NCBI RefSeq assembly: GCF_020181615.1
Contig: NZ_CP084029.1
Span: 785,157-849,156 of the forward strand
Reading direction: 5' to 3'
Origin: [Mycobacterium] crassicus
GTDB lineage: Bacteria > Actinomycetota > Actinomycetes > Mycobacteriales > Mycobacteriaceae
Length of the DNA stretch: 64,000 nucleotides
Shown: in pieces, positions 43,160-53,567 of the stretch
Layout of the letters: every line of letters starts with the position of its first letter
Numbering within the stretch: the first letter of the stretch is position 1
Notes under the pieces: model-generated
What the model saw: the letters and a program-made list of their open reading frames with translations, nothing else
Told to the model about the DNA's origin: nothing
The model's database searches: none
Position numbers and translations under genes: made by a program

Positions 43160-43187
43160 TTGTGCAAACGTCGAAAGACTGTAATAC
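43160..43187 (+). promoter_or_regulatory. fadE8 promoter, probably giving a leaderless mRNA
   Basis: TTGTGC (43160-43165) and TAATAC (43182-43187) are 16 nt apart. A start 7 nt after the -10 falls on the A of the fadE8 ATG at 43194, as for leaderless mycobacterial messages; there is no ribosome site. A short dyad ACAA-CTA-TTGT overlaps the -35. Confidence 0.55.
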
Positions 43188-43193
43188 TCGGGC

Positions 43194-44834
43194 ATGGCCG
43201 ACACGCATATCGTCACCAACCAGGTCCCTCCGCTGCAGGGCTACAACCCGGCGTCGTCGCCGGTGCTCATCGAGGCGCTGATCCGCGAGGGAGGTCAGTG
43301 GGGCGTCGAGGAGGTCACCGACCTCGGGGCCATCTCCGGCTCGCAACAGGCCCAGCGCTGGGGTGAACTGGCCGACCGCAACCGGCCGGTCCTGCACACC
43401 CACGACGTCGTCGGAAACCGCATCGACGAAGTGGAGTACGACCCCGCCTACCACGAGCTGATGCGCACCGCGATCGAGCACGGCCTGCACGCCGCGCCAT
43501 GGGCGGACCCGCGGCCCGGCGCGCATGTGGTGCGGGCGGCCCAAACCGGGGTGTGGACCGCCGAGCCGGGTCACATGTGCCCGATCTCGATGACCTACGC
43601 GATCATCCCCGCACTGCGCCACAACCAGGAACTGTCGAAGACCTACGAGCCGCTTCTCACCAGCCGGGTCTACGACCCCGAGCTGAAGGTGCCGGCCGAC
43701 AAGGCGGGGCTCACCGCGGGCATGTCGATGACGGAGAAACAGGGCGGATCCGACGTGCGCGCCGGAACCACCCAGGCGGTGCCCAACGCCGACGGCAGCT
43801 ACACCCTCACCGGGCACAAGTGGTTCACCTCGGCGCCGATGGGCGACATCTTCCTGGTGCTGGCCCAGGCCCCGGGCGGGCTGAGCTGTTTCTTCCTGCC
43901 CAGGATCCTTCCGGACGGCACCCGCAACCGGATGCGGCTGCAACGGCTCAAGGACAAGCTCGGCAACCACGCCAACGCCTCCAGCGAGGTCGAGTACGAC
44001 GGTGCCACCGCGTGGCTGGTGGGCGACGAGGGCCGCGGCGTCTCGGTGATCATCGAGATGGTCAACCTCACGCGGCTGGACTGCGCACTGGGCAGCGCCA
44101 CCAGCATGCGGATGGGCCTGGCCCGCGGCATCTACCATGCCCAGCACCGAAAAGCGTTCGGCGCCTACCTGATCGACCAACCGGCGATGCGCAACGTGCT
44201 GGCCGATCTGGCGGTGGAGGCCGAAGCGGCCACCATGGTGACGATGCGGATGGCCGGTGCCACCGACAAGGCGGTCCAGGGGGACGACCGGGAGGGCTTG
44301 CTGCGCCGGATCGGTCTGGCCGCCACCAAGTACTGGGTGTGTAAGCGCGCCACACCGCACGCTGTCGAGGCGATGGAATGCCTGGGCGGCAACGGCTACA
44401 TCGAGGACTCGTTGATGCCGCGGCTGTACCGGGAGGCGCCCCTCATGGGTATCTGGGAGGGGTCGGGCAACGTCAGCGCCCTGGACACGTTGCGCGCGCT
44501 GGCGACCCAGCCCGACTCGGTGGCGGTGCTCTTCGACGAACTGGCCGGTCCGGCCGCACAGGATCGCCGACTGGGCGCCCACGTCGGCGCGCTCAAGGCG
44601 GTGCTGGGCGATCTCGGCGACGTCGACGCCGCGCAATACCGGGCCCGCAAGATCGCCGAGGACATCTGCCTGGCGCTGCAGGGCGCGCTGTTGGTGCGGC
44701 ACGGCCACCCCGCCGTCGCCGAGGCGTTCCTGGCAACCCGTTTCGGCGGACAGTGGGGTGGGGCGTTCGGTACGCTCCCGACGGGCCTGGACATCGGGCC
44801 GATCCTGGAGCGCGCCCTCGTCAAAGGCTTGTAA
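43194..44834 (+). CDS. fadE8: Acyl-CoA dehydrogenase, AidB type (FadE8)
   Basis: 546 residues, near the length of M. tuberculosis FadE8 (Rv0672). AidB-type features: N-terminal segment with VPPLQGYNPASSPVLIEALIREGG, GMSMTEKQGGSDVRA for FAD binding, SAPMGDIFLVLAQAPGGLSCF, and C-terminal ECLGGNGYIEDSLMPRLYREAPLMGIWEGSGN. The last contains the acidic residue region of isovaleryl-CoA dehydrogenases. E. coli AidB protects DNA against alkylation and binds DNA; the mycobacterial enzyme is usually placed in fatty-acid or branched-chain oxidation. It begins a run with echA4, paaX-like and echA5. Confidence 0.9.
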   Translation: MADTHIVTNQVPPLQGYNPASSPVLIEALIREGGQWGVEEVTDLGAISGSQQAQRWGELADRNRPVLHTHDVVGNRIDEVEYDPAYHELMRTAIEHGLHAAPWADPRPGAHVVRAAQTGVWTAEPGHMCPISMTYAIIPALRHNQELSKTYEPLLTSRVYDPELKVPADKAGLTAGMSMTEKQGGSDVRAGTTQAVPNADGSYTLTGHKWFTSAPMGDIFLVLAQAPGGLSCFFLPRILPDGTRNRMRLQRLKDKLGNHANASSEVEYDGATAWLVGDEGRGVSVIIEMVNLTRLDCALGSATSMRMGLARGIYHAQHRKAFGAYLIDQPAMRNVLADLAVEAEAATMVTMRMAGATDKAVQGDDREGLLRRIGLAATKYWVCKRATPHAVEAMECLGGNGYIEDSLMPRLYREAPLMGIWEGSGNVSALDTLRALATQPDSVAVLFDELAGPAAQDRRLGAHVGALKAVLGDLGDVDAAQYRARKIAEDICLALQGALLVRHGHPAVAEAFLATRFGGQWGGAFGTLPTGLDIGPILERALVKGL

Positions 44835-44862
44835 AGAGGGGTGAGGTAAAGGCTGAAACACT

Positions 44863-45798
44863 ATGCGGCACCACATCGCCCCGGTCGAATACGACAATCT
44901 GCGCACGATGACCTACGAGGTGACCGACCGGATAGCCCGGATCACCTTCAACCGCCCCGAGCACGGCAACGCGATCACCGCTGACACCCCGCTGGAACTG
45001 TCGGCGATGGTGGAACGGGCCGACCTGGACCCGAATGTGCACGTGATCCTGGTGTCGGGCCGCGGCGAGGGGTTCTGCGCGGGCTTCGACCTGGGCGCCT
45101 ACGCGGAGGGTTCGTCGTCGGCGGGCGGCGAGAACTACCGGGGCAGCGTCCTCGACGGCAAGACGCAGGCCATCAACCACCGTCCGGATCAGCCGTGGGA
45201 CCCCATGATCGACTACCAGATGATGAGCCGGTTCGTCCGCGGGTTCGCCTCGCTGATGCACGCCGACAAGCCGACCGTGGTCAAGATCCACGGGTACTGC
45301 GTGGCCGGCGGTACCGACATCGCGTTGCACGCCGACCAGGTGATCGCGGCATCCGACGCCAAGATCGGCTACCCCCCGACCCGGGTGTGGGGAGTGCCGG
45401 CGGCAGGACTGTGGGCCCACCGGCTCGGCGACCAGCGCGCCAAACGCCTACTGCTGACCGGAGATTGCATCAGCGGCGCCCAGGCCGCCGAATGGGGCCT
45501 GGCCATCGAGGCGCCCGATCCGGCGGACCTCGACGAGCGCACCGAACGCCTGGTGGCTCGCATCGCCGCGATGCCGGTCAACCAGTTGATCATGGCCAAG
45601 CTGGCGCTCAACACCGCGCTGCTGCAACAGGGTGTGGCCACCAGCAGGATGGTCAGCACCGTCTTCGACGGGGTGGCGCGCCACACCCCGGAGGGGCACG
45701 CGTTCGTCGCCGACGCGGTGACGAACGGTTTCCGCGACGCGGTGCGCCACCGCGACGAGCCGTTCGGCGACTACGGCCGAACCACTTCCGGGGTTTAG
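44863..45798 (+). CDS. echA4: Enoyl-CoA hydratase/isomerase EchA4
   Basis: 311 residues of the crotonase fold. The oxyanion-hole segments are SGRGEGFCAGFDLGAY and KIHGYCVAGGTDIALHADQVIA; AKIGYPPTRVWGVPAAGLW replaces the usual second catalytic Glu region, so activity may differ from classical hydratase. Length and place match EchA4 (Rv0673). It begins 29 nt after fadE8; only 12 nt separate it from the paaX-like gene. Confidence 0.9.
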   Translation: MRHHIAPVEYDNLRTMTYEVTDRIARITFNRPEHGNAITADTPLELSAMVERADLDPNVHVILVSGRGEGFCAGFDLGAYAEGSSSAGGENYRGSVLDGKTQAINHRPDQPWDPMIDYQMMSRFVRGFASLMHADKPTVVKIHGYCVAGGTDIALHADQVIAASDAKIGYPPTRVWGVPAAGLWAHRLGDQRAKRLLLTGDCISGAQAAEWGLAIEAPDPADLDERTERLVARIAAMPVNQLIMAKLALNTALLQQGVATSRMVSTVFDGVARHTPEGHAFVADAVTNGFRDAVRHRDEPFGDYGRTTSGV

Positions 45799-45809
45799 GC
45801 GGCCGGCAC

Positions 45810-46544
45810 ATGCAGGGCATGCAGACTCGGATGACGGCGAGATCCGTCGTGCTCTCGCTGCTGCTGGGCACGCACCCCGCTTCGGCGACTCCAGCTGAAT
45901 TGCTGCGGCTGACAGCGGGTCTCGGGATCAAGGAAACCGCGATGCGGGTGGCGCTCACCCGGATGGTCGCGGCCGGAGACCTGATCCGCTCCGTCGACGG
46001 GTACCGCCTCTCCGATCGTCTGCTGGATCGGCAGAGTCGGCAGGACGAGGCGCTGAATCCACGGATGCGGCGTTGGGGCGGCGACTGGCTGACGGTGGTG
46101 GTGACCAGCATCGGCAGTGACGCGCGCACCCGGGCCGGGCTGCGGACCGGATTGTCCGAGCGACGATTCGCTGAACTGCGCGAAGGGATTTGGATGCGCC
46201 CGGACAACATTGACGTCGAACTGGGTGCCGACCTGGGCGCTCACACCCGGCTGCTGACCGCGCGCGACGACAGGCCGGCTGAGTTGGCCGCCACGCTGTG
46301 GGATCTGACCGGGTGGGCCGACGCCGGCCGCGGCCTGCTTACCGCGATGGCGGATGCCGGTGATGTATCCGGCCGATTCACCGTCGCCGCGGCCATGGTC
46401 CGTCACCTGCGTCGCGACCCGGTGCTGCCGCCCGAACTGCTCCCGCAGGATTGGCCCGGGGAGCGGATTCGCAAGCGCTACGCGGATTTCGCCGACGAAT
46501 TGGCGTCGCGGCGCGATGCCGACCTCTCAGTGGAGGTGTTGTGA
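45810..46544 (+). CDS. PaaX-family transcriptional regulator
   Basis: 244 residues from ATG 45810; in-frame ATGs at 45819 and 45831 are possible, and none has a strong ribosome site. The winged-helix region is ATPAELLRLTAGLGIKETAMRVALTRMVAAGDL and the C-terminal PaaX domain includes EGIWMRPDNID. PaaX proteins repress aromatic or acyl-CoA catabolic genes and respond to CoA thioesters, which suits the neighbours. It corresponds to Rv0674. The stop overlaps the echA5 start (GTGA). Confidence 0.82.
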   Translation: MQGMQTRMTARSVVLSLLLGTHPASATPAELLRLTAGLGIKETAMRVALTRMVAAGDLIRSVDGYRLSDRLLDRQSRQDEALNPRMRRWGGDWLTVVVTSIGSDARTRAGLRTGLSERRFAELREGIWMRPDNIDVELGADLGAHTRLLTARDDRPAELAATLWDLTGWADAGRGLLTAMADAGDVSGRFTVAAAMVRHLRRDPVLPPELLPQDWPGERIRKRYADFADELASRRDADLSVEVL

Positions 46545-47305
46545 CCGATTCGGTGCGGGTGGAGCGCAACGGCGCGGTGACCACGGTCATCCTGAACCGG
46601 CCGCACGCGCGTAACGCTGTCGACGGGCCGACCGCCGCCAAGTTGTACCAGGCCTTCGTCGAATTCGACCGAGACGACACCGCTTCGGTGGCGGTGCTGT
46701 GGGGAGAGAACGGAACCTTTTGTGCGGGAGCCGATCTCAAGGCGCTGGGTACCGCGGATGCGAATCAGACCCACCGCAGCGGGCCGGGGCCGATGGGCCC
46801 GACCCGGATGGTGCTGTCCAAGCCGGTGATCGCTGCGGTGAGCGGCTACGCGGTGGCCGGCGGACTGGAACTGGCGCTCTGGTGCGACCTGCGGGTCGTT
46901 GAGGCCGACGCTGTGTTCGGGGTGTTCTGCCGACGCTGGGGGGTGCCGCTCATCGACGGCGGCACGGTGCGACTGCCCCGACTGATCGGCCACAGCCGCG
47001 CCATGGACATGATCCTCACCGGCCGGGCGGTGGATGCCGAAGAGGCGTACGCCATCGGACTGGCCAACCGGATGGTTCCGACCGGTGACGCCCGCCGGGT
47101 CGCCGAGGAGTTGGCGGCCGAGCTCACCGCGCTGCCCCAGGGCTGCCTGCGTTCGGATCGGATGTCGGCGCTGCGGCAGTGGGGAATGAGCGAAGCCCAC
47201 GCGATGGATCAGGAGTTCGCGAGCATCGAGCGGGTGGCCGACGAGGCCTTGGATGGGGCGGGCCGGTTCGCCGGCGGCGCCGGCCGGCACGGACAGAAGG
47301 CCTAG
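46541..47305 (+). CDS. echA5: Enoyl-CoA hydratase EchA5
   Basis: 254 residues of the crotonase family. VLWGENGTFCAGADLKAL and AVSGYAVAGGLELALWCDLRV give the oxyanion hole, and VFGVFCRRWGVPLIDGGTVRLPRLIG aligns with the active-site Glu region though Glu is replaced near the GVP motif. It corresponds to Rv0675c-type EchA5. It overlaps the PaaX-like gene by 4 nt and the convergent DUF3060 gene by 4 nt. Confidence 0.88.
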   Translation: MTDSVRVERNGAVTTVILNRPHARNAVDGPTAAKLYQAFVEFDRDDTASVAVLWGENGTFCAGADLKALGTADANQTHRSGPGPMGPTRMVLSKPVIAAVSGYAVAGGLELALWCDLRVVEADAVFGVFCRRWGVPLIDGGTVRLPRLIGHSRAMDMILTGRAVDAEEAYAIGLANRMVPTGDARRVAEELAAELTALPQGCLRSDRMSALRQWGMSEAHAMDQEFASIERVADEALDGAGRFAGGAGRHGQKA

Positions 47306-47718
47306 CGCCGGTCGGTGATGTTGTTGCCCGACCCGCGATCATCGACCGTCGGGTCGCCGCTGCGGTAGATCACGGAGTTGTTGAGCCCGCTGACCGTCAG
47401 CGACTTGTCGACCCGATCGAGGGTGATCCGGTTGTCGGCGCCGGGCACGGACACCGTCTCGCAGCGGCCGCGGACCGTCAATCGGTTGTTCGACCCGGCC
47501 ACGTTCAGGGATTTGCCGTCGGCGCAGCTCAGTTCCGAGGTCGTCCCGAACGACTCGTAGTTGATCGTGTCGGCGAAGCGCCCGTCATAGTGCTTCGAGA
47601 TCCGGGTGGATTTGGGCGGCGGCTCCGACTCGCAGCCCGCCGATGCGAAGGTGAGCGCCAACAGCGCCACAGCGCCTACCAGAATCGACCAGGGGCTACG
47701 GGTGTGGCCGAGGGTCAC
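47302..47718 (-). CDS. DUF3060 lipoprotein
   Basis: 138 residues. The signal peptide ends in the lipobox ASAGC (Cys29). The mature part is short beta-strand repeats with Asn-rich turns: GSNNRLTVRGRCETVSVPGADNRITLDRV and SGLNNSVIYRSGDPTV, quoted in part as GADNRITLDRV, the DUF3060 pattern. This should form a small right-handed beta-helix on the outer face of the membrane. It corresponds to Rv0679c. The start overlaps the stop of the next gene upstream by 4 nt. Function unknown. Confidence 0.82.
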   Translation of the reverse strand: MTLGHTRSPWSILVGAVALLALTFASAGCESEPPPKSTRISKHYDGRFADTINYESFGTTSELSCADGKSLNVAGSNNRLTVRGRCETVSVPGADNRITLDRVDKSLTVSGLNNSVIYRSGDPTVDDRGSGNNITDRR

Positions 47719-48080
47719 GCCGGTACGCGCGCCAGCCGGTTGGTCATCCCCAGCTCACGTCCACGGTCGAACAGGAACGGGTCGCCGTTGTGGTAGTAGA
47801 CGGTCTGGTCGTAGCCGTACACCGTGACGTCGTTGATGATGTGCTGCGCGATGACGGTGTTCTGCGACCCCTGCATGGTCACCGCCCAGCAGTCCCCGAA
47901 GGCGTGCACGGTGAGGTTGACCCCGTTGATGAACAGCGTGCCGCCCTGGCAGTCCAGGGTGCGCGTCTCATGCACGCCGTAGATGTGGATGTCGCCGGGC
48001 ACGGCGTGTGCGCTCGGGGCGCCACCGGCCAGACCGGCCCCGAGGCACAGCAGCGCTGCACACAATGTGGTCCACTTCAT
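47715..48080 (-). CDS. Secreted DUF3060 protein
   Basis: 121 residues from ATG 48080, which has GAGGGG 8 nt upstream (a start at 48116 would spoil the signal peptide). The signal peptide MKWTTLCAALLCLGAGLAGG ends near PSAHA, with no lipobox. The mature part has DUF3060-like strands (NLTVHAFGDCWAVTMQGSQNTVIAQHIINDVTVYGYDQTVYYHNGDPF, cited as VTVYGYDQTVYYHNGDP) and two cysteines that could form a disulfide. It corresponds to Rv0680c. It is operonic with the lipoprotein and divergent from the TetR gene. Confidence 0.78.
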   Translation of the reverse strand: MKWTTLCAALLCLGAGLAGGAPSAHAVPGDIHIYGVHETRTLDCQGGTLFINGVNLTVHAFGDCWAVTMQGSQNTVIAQHIINDVTVYGYDQTVYYHNGDPFLFDRGRELGMTNRLARVPA

Positions 48081-48237
48081 CTCGCGGGCCCCTCTCGCCG
48101 GACGCAACTCGGCCAAAGCTTACGTCCCGCTCGCTGGGCCGTACCCGGGTTCCCCCACTTATTCGTGGATTAGAGTTCGTTGCTGATCTCAAGTCCGTCT
48201 CCTCATCCGGCTTCGCACGATCCGAAGGGCATACGCC

Positions 48238-48867
48238 ATGTCAGCTCGACCAGACCCGCCGGCGGCGGGCGGGCGGTCGCGTGCCAACGGAAAATCGGGG
48301 GCGCGCCCGGTCAAGCTGAGTCGCGACGTGATCGTCAACGCCGCGCTGAACTTCCTGGACCGTGAGGGCTGGGATGCCCTGACCATCAACGCGCTGGCCA
48401 CCCAGCTGGGCACCAAGGGGCCGTCGCTGTACAACCACGTGCACAGCCTCAATGACCTGCGCCGCGCGATGCGCATGCGGGTCATCGACGACATCCTCGA
48501 GATGCTGACCCAGGTCGGCAAGGGCCGCACCGGCGATGACGCGGTACTGGTGATGGCCGGCGCCTACCGCAGTTATGCCCACCACCACCCGGGCCGCTAT
48601 TCGGCTTTCACCCGGATGCCGCTGGGGGGCGAAGACCCCGAGTACACGGCCGCGGCCACCCGCGCCGCCGCCCCGGTGATCGAAGTGCTGGCGTCCTACG
48701 GACTCGAAGCGGACCGGGCATTTCACGCCGCGCTGGAGTTCTGGGCGGCCATGCACGGTTTCGTGCTGTTGGAGATGACCGGGGTGATGGACGACGTCGA
48801 CACCGAGGCGGTATTCGCCGACATGGTGCGCCGGTTGGCCTCGGCGATGGATGGTCGCACCGGTTGA
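48238..48867 (+). CDS. TetR-family regulator
   Basis: 209 residues. A basic disordered N-terminus (1-25) precedes the HTH INALATQLGTKGPSLYNHVHSLNDLRRAM. The C-terminal domain is of the WHG type (FWAAMHGFVLLEMTGVM). It corresponds to Rv0681. It is divergent from the DUF3060 pair and lies upstream of rpsL; its targets are not evident. No clear palindrome was found in the 157-bp divergent gap. Confidence 0.85.
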   Translation: MSARPDPPAAGGRSRANGKSGARPVKLSRDVIVNAALNFLDREGWDALTINALATQLGTKGPSLYNHVHSLNDLRRAMRMRVIDDILEMLTQVGKGRTGDDAVLVMAGAYRSYAHHHPGRYSAFTRMPLGGEDPEYTAAATRAAAPVIEVLASYGLEADRAFHAALEFWAAMHGFVLLEMTGVMDDVDTEAVFADMVRRLASAMDGRTG

Positions 48868-48913
48868 CCGCCCAGCGGGCCGGAGCCGCCGCAGGGCATG
48901 CAGGGGACGCGCT

Positions 48914-48943
48914 TTGACCTGCCGGAGTGCCGACGGGTAATGT
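48914..48943 (+). promoter_or_regulatory. Sigma-A promoter of the rpsL-rpsG-fusA-tuf operon
   Basis: TTGACC (48914-48919) and TAATGT (48938-48943) with 18-nt spacing, close to consensus. It gives a leader of about 180 nt before rpsL; the leader holds no gene. Confidence 0.7.
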
Positions 48944-49130
48944 GGTAGCTCGTGCCTGGCCACCTAGGCGCGTTCGGTGACATAACGCGCGCGCCTGGCC
49001 CAATTCGCATGTCCATTATGCAGCGGAGCAATCCGCAGCGGCCCATGCGACACGCCCGACCGCGGGGTAGCGGTGGGGTACAGACTGCAAGATTTACAGA
49101 GTTTTGAACAGCGATACAGGAAGCCGGTAG

Positions 49131-49505
49131 ATGCCAACCATTCAGCAGCTGGTCCGCAAGGGCCGCCGCGACAAGGTCGCCAAGGTCAAGACCGCGGCCC
49201 TCAAGGGCAGCCCGCAGCGTCGAGGCGTGTGCACCCGCGTGTACACCACCACCCCGAAGAAGCCGAACTCGGCTCTTCGCAAGGTGGCGCGCGTCAAGCT
49301 GACCAGCCAGGTCGAGGTGACCGCCTACATCCCGGGCGAGGGCCACAACCTGCAGGAGCACTCGATGGTGCTCGTGCGTGGCGGCCGGGTGAAGGACCTT
49401 CCTGGTGTGCGCTACAAGATCATCCGCGGCTCGCTGGACACCCAGGGAGTCAAGAACCGCAAGCAGGCCCGCAGCCGCTACGGCGCCAAGAAGGAGAAGA
49501 GCTGA
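49131..49505 (+). CDS. rpsL: 30S ribosomal protein S12
   Basis: 124 residues, the mycobacterial length. [18 protein letters not shown] contains Lys43 and [16 protein letters not shown] contains Lys88; both streptomycin-sensitivity positions are wild type. S12 monitors codon-anticodon pairing. The stop overlaps the rpsG start (TGATG). Confidence 0.98.
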
Positions 49506-49975
49506 TGCCGCGCAAGGGTCCCGCTCCCAAGCGTCCGCTGGTTTCCGACCCGGTCTACGGGTCGCAGCTGGTCACCCAGCTGGTGAACAAGATTTTGATG
49601 GACGGCAAGAAGTCGCTGGCCGAACGCATCGTCTACGGTGCGCTCGAGCAGGCTCGTGACAAGACCGGCACCGACCCCGTCGTGACGCTCAAGCGCGCGC
49701 TGGACAACGTCAAGCCGGCCCTGGAGGTCCGTAGCCGCCGTGTCGGTGGCGCCACCTACCAGGTGCCCGTCGAGGTGCGCCCGGAGCGCTCGACCACGTT
49801 GGCGCTGCGCTGGCTGGTCAGCTTCTCGAAGGCACGCCGGGAGAAGACCATGATCGAGCGCCTCGCCAACGAGATCCTCGACGCCAGCAACGGCCTGGGT
49901 GCCGCCGTCAAGCGGCGCGAGGACACCCACAAGATGGCCGAGGCGAACCGGGCCTTCGCGCACTACCGCTGGTGA
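49505..49975 (+). CDS. rpsG: 30S ribosomal protein S7
   Basis: 156 residues. [20 protein letters not shown] at the start and [26 protein letters not shown], cited as [19 protein letters not shown], are family blocks. S7 nucleates the 30S head and can repress the str operon. It follows rpsL with a one-base overlap and precedes fusA by 81 nt. Confidence 0.98.
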   Translation: MPRKGPAPKRPLVSDPVYGSQLVTQLVNKILMDGKKSLAERIVYGALEQARDKTGTDPVVTLKRALDNVKPALEVRSRRVGGATYQVPVEVRPERSTTLALRWLVSFSKARREKTMIERLANEILDASNGLGAAVKRREDTHKMAEANRAFAHYRW

Positions 49976-50056
49976 TGCGGGCCCGGCGCTCCAGTTGACG
50001 GAGCCGGCCCGGCGACGACAAAGCAATCAGTTATCGAAAGAGTTGGGAAGACTGCT

Positions 50057-52159
50057 GTGGCACAGGACGTGCTCACCGACCTGAACAAGGTCCGCAACAT
50101 CGGCATCATGGCGCACATCGATGCCGGGAAGACCACGACGACCGAGCGGATCCTGTACTACACCGGCGTCAACTACAAGATCGGTGAGACGCACGACGGT
50201 GCTTCCACCACCGACTGGATGGAGCAGGAGCAGGAGCGCGGCATCACCATCACCTCTGCCGCGGTGACCTGTTTCTGGAACAACAACCAGATCAACATCA
50301 TCGACACGCCCGGCCACGTCGACTTCACCGTCGAGGTGGAGCGCAGCCTTCGCGTCCTCGATGGCGCCGTCGCCGTCTTCGACGGCAAGGAGGGCGTGGA
50401 GCCGCAGTCCGAGCAGGTGTGGCGTCAGGCCGACAAGTACGACGTGCCGCGGATCTGCTTCGTCAACAAGATGGACAAGCTGGGTGCGGACTTCTACTTC
50501 ACCGTGCGCACCATCGAAGAGCGCCTCGGCGCCCGCCCGCTGGTGATCCAGCTGCCGATCGGCGCTGAGAACGACTTCGAGGGCATCGTCGACCTGGTCG
50601 AGATGAACGCCAAGGTGTGGCGCGGTGAGACCAAGCTCGGTGAGACCTACGAGACCGTAGAGATCCCGGCCGAGCTGTCCGACAAGGTGGACGAGTACCG
50701 GACCGCCCTGCTGGAGGCCGTCGCCGAGACCGACGAGGCGCTGCTGGAGAAGTACTTCGGTGGCGAGGAGCTCTCGGTCGAGGAGATCAAGCGCGGCATC
50801 CGCAAGCTGACCGTCAACTCTGAGATCTACCCGGTGCTGTGCGGCAGCGCCTTCAAGAACAAGGGTGTTCAGCCGATGCTGGACGCGGTGATCGACTACC
50901 TGCCCTCGCCGCTGGACGTCGAGTCGGTGCAGGGCCACGTGCCCGGCAAGGAAGACGAGGTCATCAGCCGCAAGCCCAGCATCGACGAGCCGTTCTCGGC
51001 GCTGGCGTTCAAGATCGCGGTGCACCCGTTCTTCGGCAAGCTCACCTACGTCCGGGTCTACTCCGGCAAGGTGGAGTCCGGCACGCAGGTGGTCAACTCG
51101 ACCAAGGGCAAGAAGGAGCGGCTCGGCAAGCTGTTCCAGATGCACTCCAACAAGGAGAACCCGGTCGAATCGGCCTCGGCCGGCCACATCTACGCGATGA
51201 TCGGCCTCAAGGACACCACCACCGGCGACACGCTCTGCGACCCGGCCAACCAGATCGTGCTGGAGTCGATGACGTTCCCGGCTCCGGTCATCGAGGTGGC
51301 GATCGAGCCCAAGACGAAGAGCGACCAGGAGAAGCTGGGCCTGGCGATCCAGAAGCTGGCCGAAGAGGACCCGACCTTCAAGGTGCACCTGGACCAGGAG
51401 ACCGGCCAGACCGTGATCGGCGGTATGGGCGAGCTGCACCTGGACATCCTGGTGGACCGGATGCGCCGCGAGTTCAAGGTCGAGGCCAACGTCGGTAAGC
51501 CGCAGGTGGCCTACAAGGAGACCATCAAGCGCACGGTCGAGAAGGTCGAGTACACCCACAAGAAGCAGACCGGTGGCTCGGGTCAGTTCGCGAAGGTCCT
51601 CATCTCCATCGAGCCGTTCACCGGCGAAGACGGTGCGACCTACGAGTTCGAGAACAAGGTCACCGGTGGCCGCGTTCCCCGCGAGTACATCCCCGCGGTG
51701 GACGCTGGTGCCCAGGACGCCATGCAGTACGGCGTGCTGGCCGGCTACCCGCTGGTCAACATCAAGGTCACCCTGCTCGACGGTCAGTACCACGACGTCG
51801 ACTCCTCCGAGATGGCCTTCAAGGTGGCCGGCTCGCAGGCGCTGAAGAAGGCTGCCGCAGCGGCGCAGCCGGTGATCCTGGAACCGATCATGGCCGTCGA
51901 GGTCACCACGCCCGAGGACTACATGGGCGATGTGATCGGCGACCTGAACTCCCGCCGTGGTCAGATCCAGGCCATGGAAGAGCGCAGCGGTGCGCGCGTC
52001 GTCAAGGCGCAGGTGCCGCTGTCGGAGATGTTCGGCTACGTCGGAGACCTCCGGTCGAAGACCCAGGGTCGGGCGAACTACTCCATGGTCTTCGACTCCT
52101 ACGCCGAAGTGCCGGCGCAGGTGGCCAAGGAGATCATCGCCAAGGCAACGGGCGAATAG
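50057..52159 (+). CDS. fusA: Elongation factor G
   Basis: 700 residues from GTG 50057. GTPase motifs: [15 protein letters not shown] (G1), RGITITSAA (G2), [17 protein letters not shown] (G3), NKMDKLGAD (G4). Domains II-V follow, ending in [25 protein letters not shown] drives ribosomal translocation. It sits between rpsG and tuf in the standard str operon. Confidence 0.98.
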   Translation: MAQDVLTDLNKVRNIGIMAHIDAGKTTTTERILYYTGVNYKIGETHDGASTTDWMEQEQERGITITSAAVTCFWNNNQINIIDTPGHVDFTVEVERSLRVLDGAVAVFDGKEGVEPQSEQVWRQADKYDVPRICFVNKMDKLGADFYFTVRTIEERLGARPLVIQLPIGAENDFEGIVDLVEMNAKVWRGETKLGETYETVEIPAELSDKVDEYRTALLEAVAETDEALLEKYFGGEELSVEEIKRGIRKLTVNSEIYPVLCGSAFKNKGVQPMLDAVIDYLPSPLDVESVQGHVPGKEDEVISRKPSIDEPFSALAFKIAVHPFFGKLTYVRVYSGKVESGTQVVNSTKGKKERLGKLFQMHSNKENPVESASAGHIYAMIGLKDTTTGDTLCDPANQIVLESMTFPAPVIEVAIEPKTKSDQEKLGLAIQKLAEEDPTFKVHLDQETGQTVIGGMGELHLDILVDRMRREFKVEANVGKPQVAYKETIKRTVEKVEYTHKKQTGGSGQFAKVLISIEPFTGEDGATYEFENKVTGGRVPREYIPAVDAGAQDAMQYGVLAGYPLVNIKVTLLDGQYHDVDSSEMAFKVAGSQALKKAAAAAQPVILEPIMAVEVTTPEDYMGDVIGDLNSRRGQIQAMEERSGARVVKAQVPLSEMFGYVGDLRSKTQGRANYSMVFDSYAEVPAQVAKEIIAKATGE

Positions 52160-52248
52160 GCACCATCCGCCCGTGCCGCTACGGTGGCACAAACTGAAAA
52201 CATCAAACCTGCTGTAACCCAGCACCAACAAGTCCAGGAGGACAAGAA

Positions 52249-53439
<1,191 letters not shown>

Positions 53440-53488
53440 TACCTGCTCTGCGCGAGTAGCCCCCCGCAAGCGGGAGGTGTCCTCAGCG

Positions 53489-53523
53489 AAAGCCCCCTTT
53501 CCCCACGTGGAAAGGGGGCTTTT
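53489..53523 (+). terminator. Intrinsic terminator after tuf
   Basis: AAAGCCCCCTTTCC (53489-53502) pairs with GGAAAGGGGGCTTT (53509-53522) around CCACGT, followed by TTTT. Confidence 0.92.
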
Positions 53524-53567
53524 GCGTCTGCTCGCCGCGGCGACCGACCAGCGCTAGTGTGTCGCAC

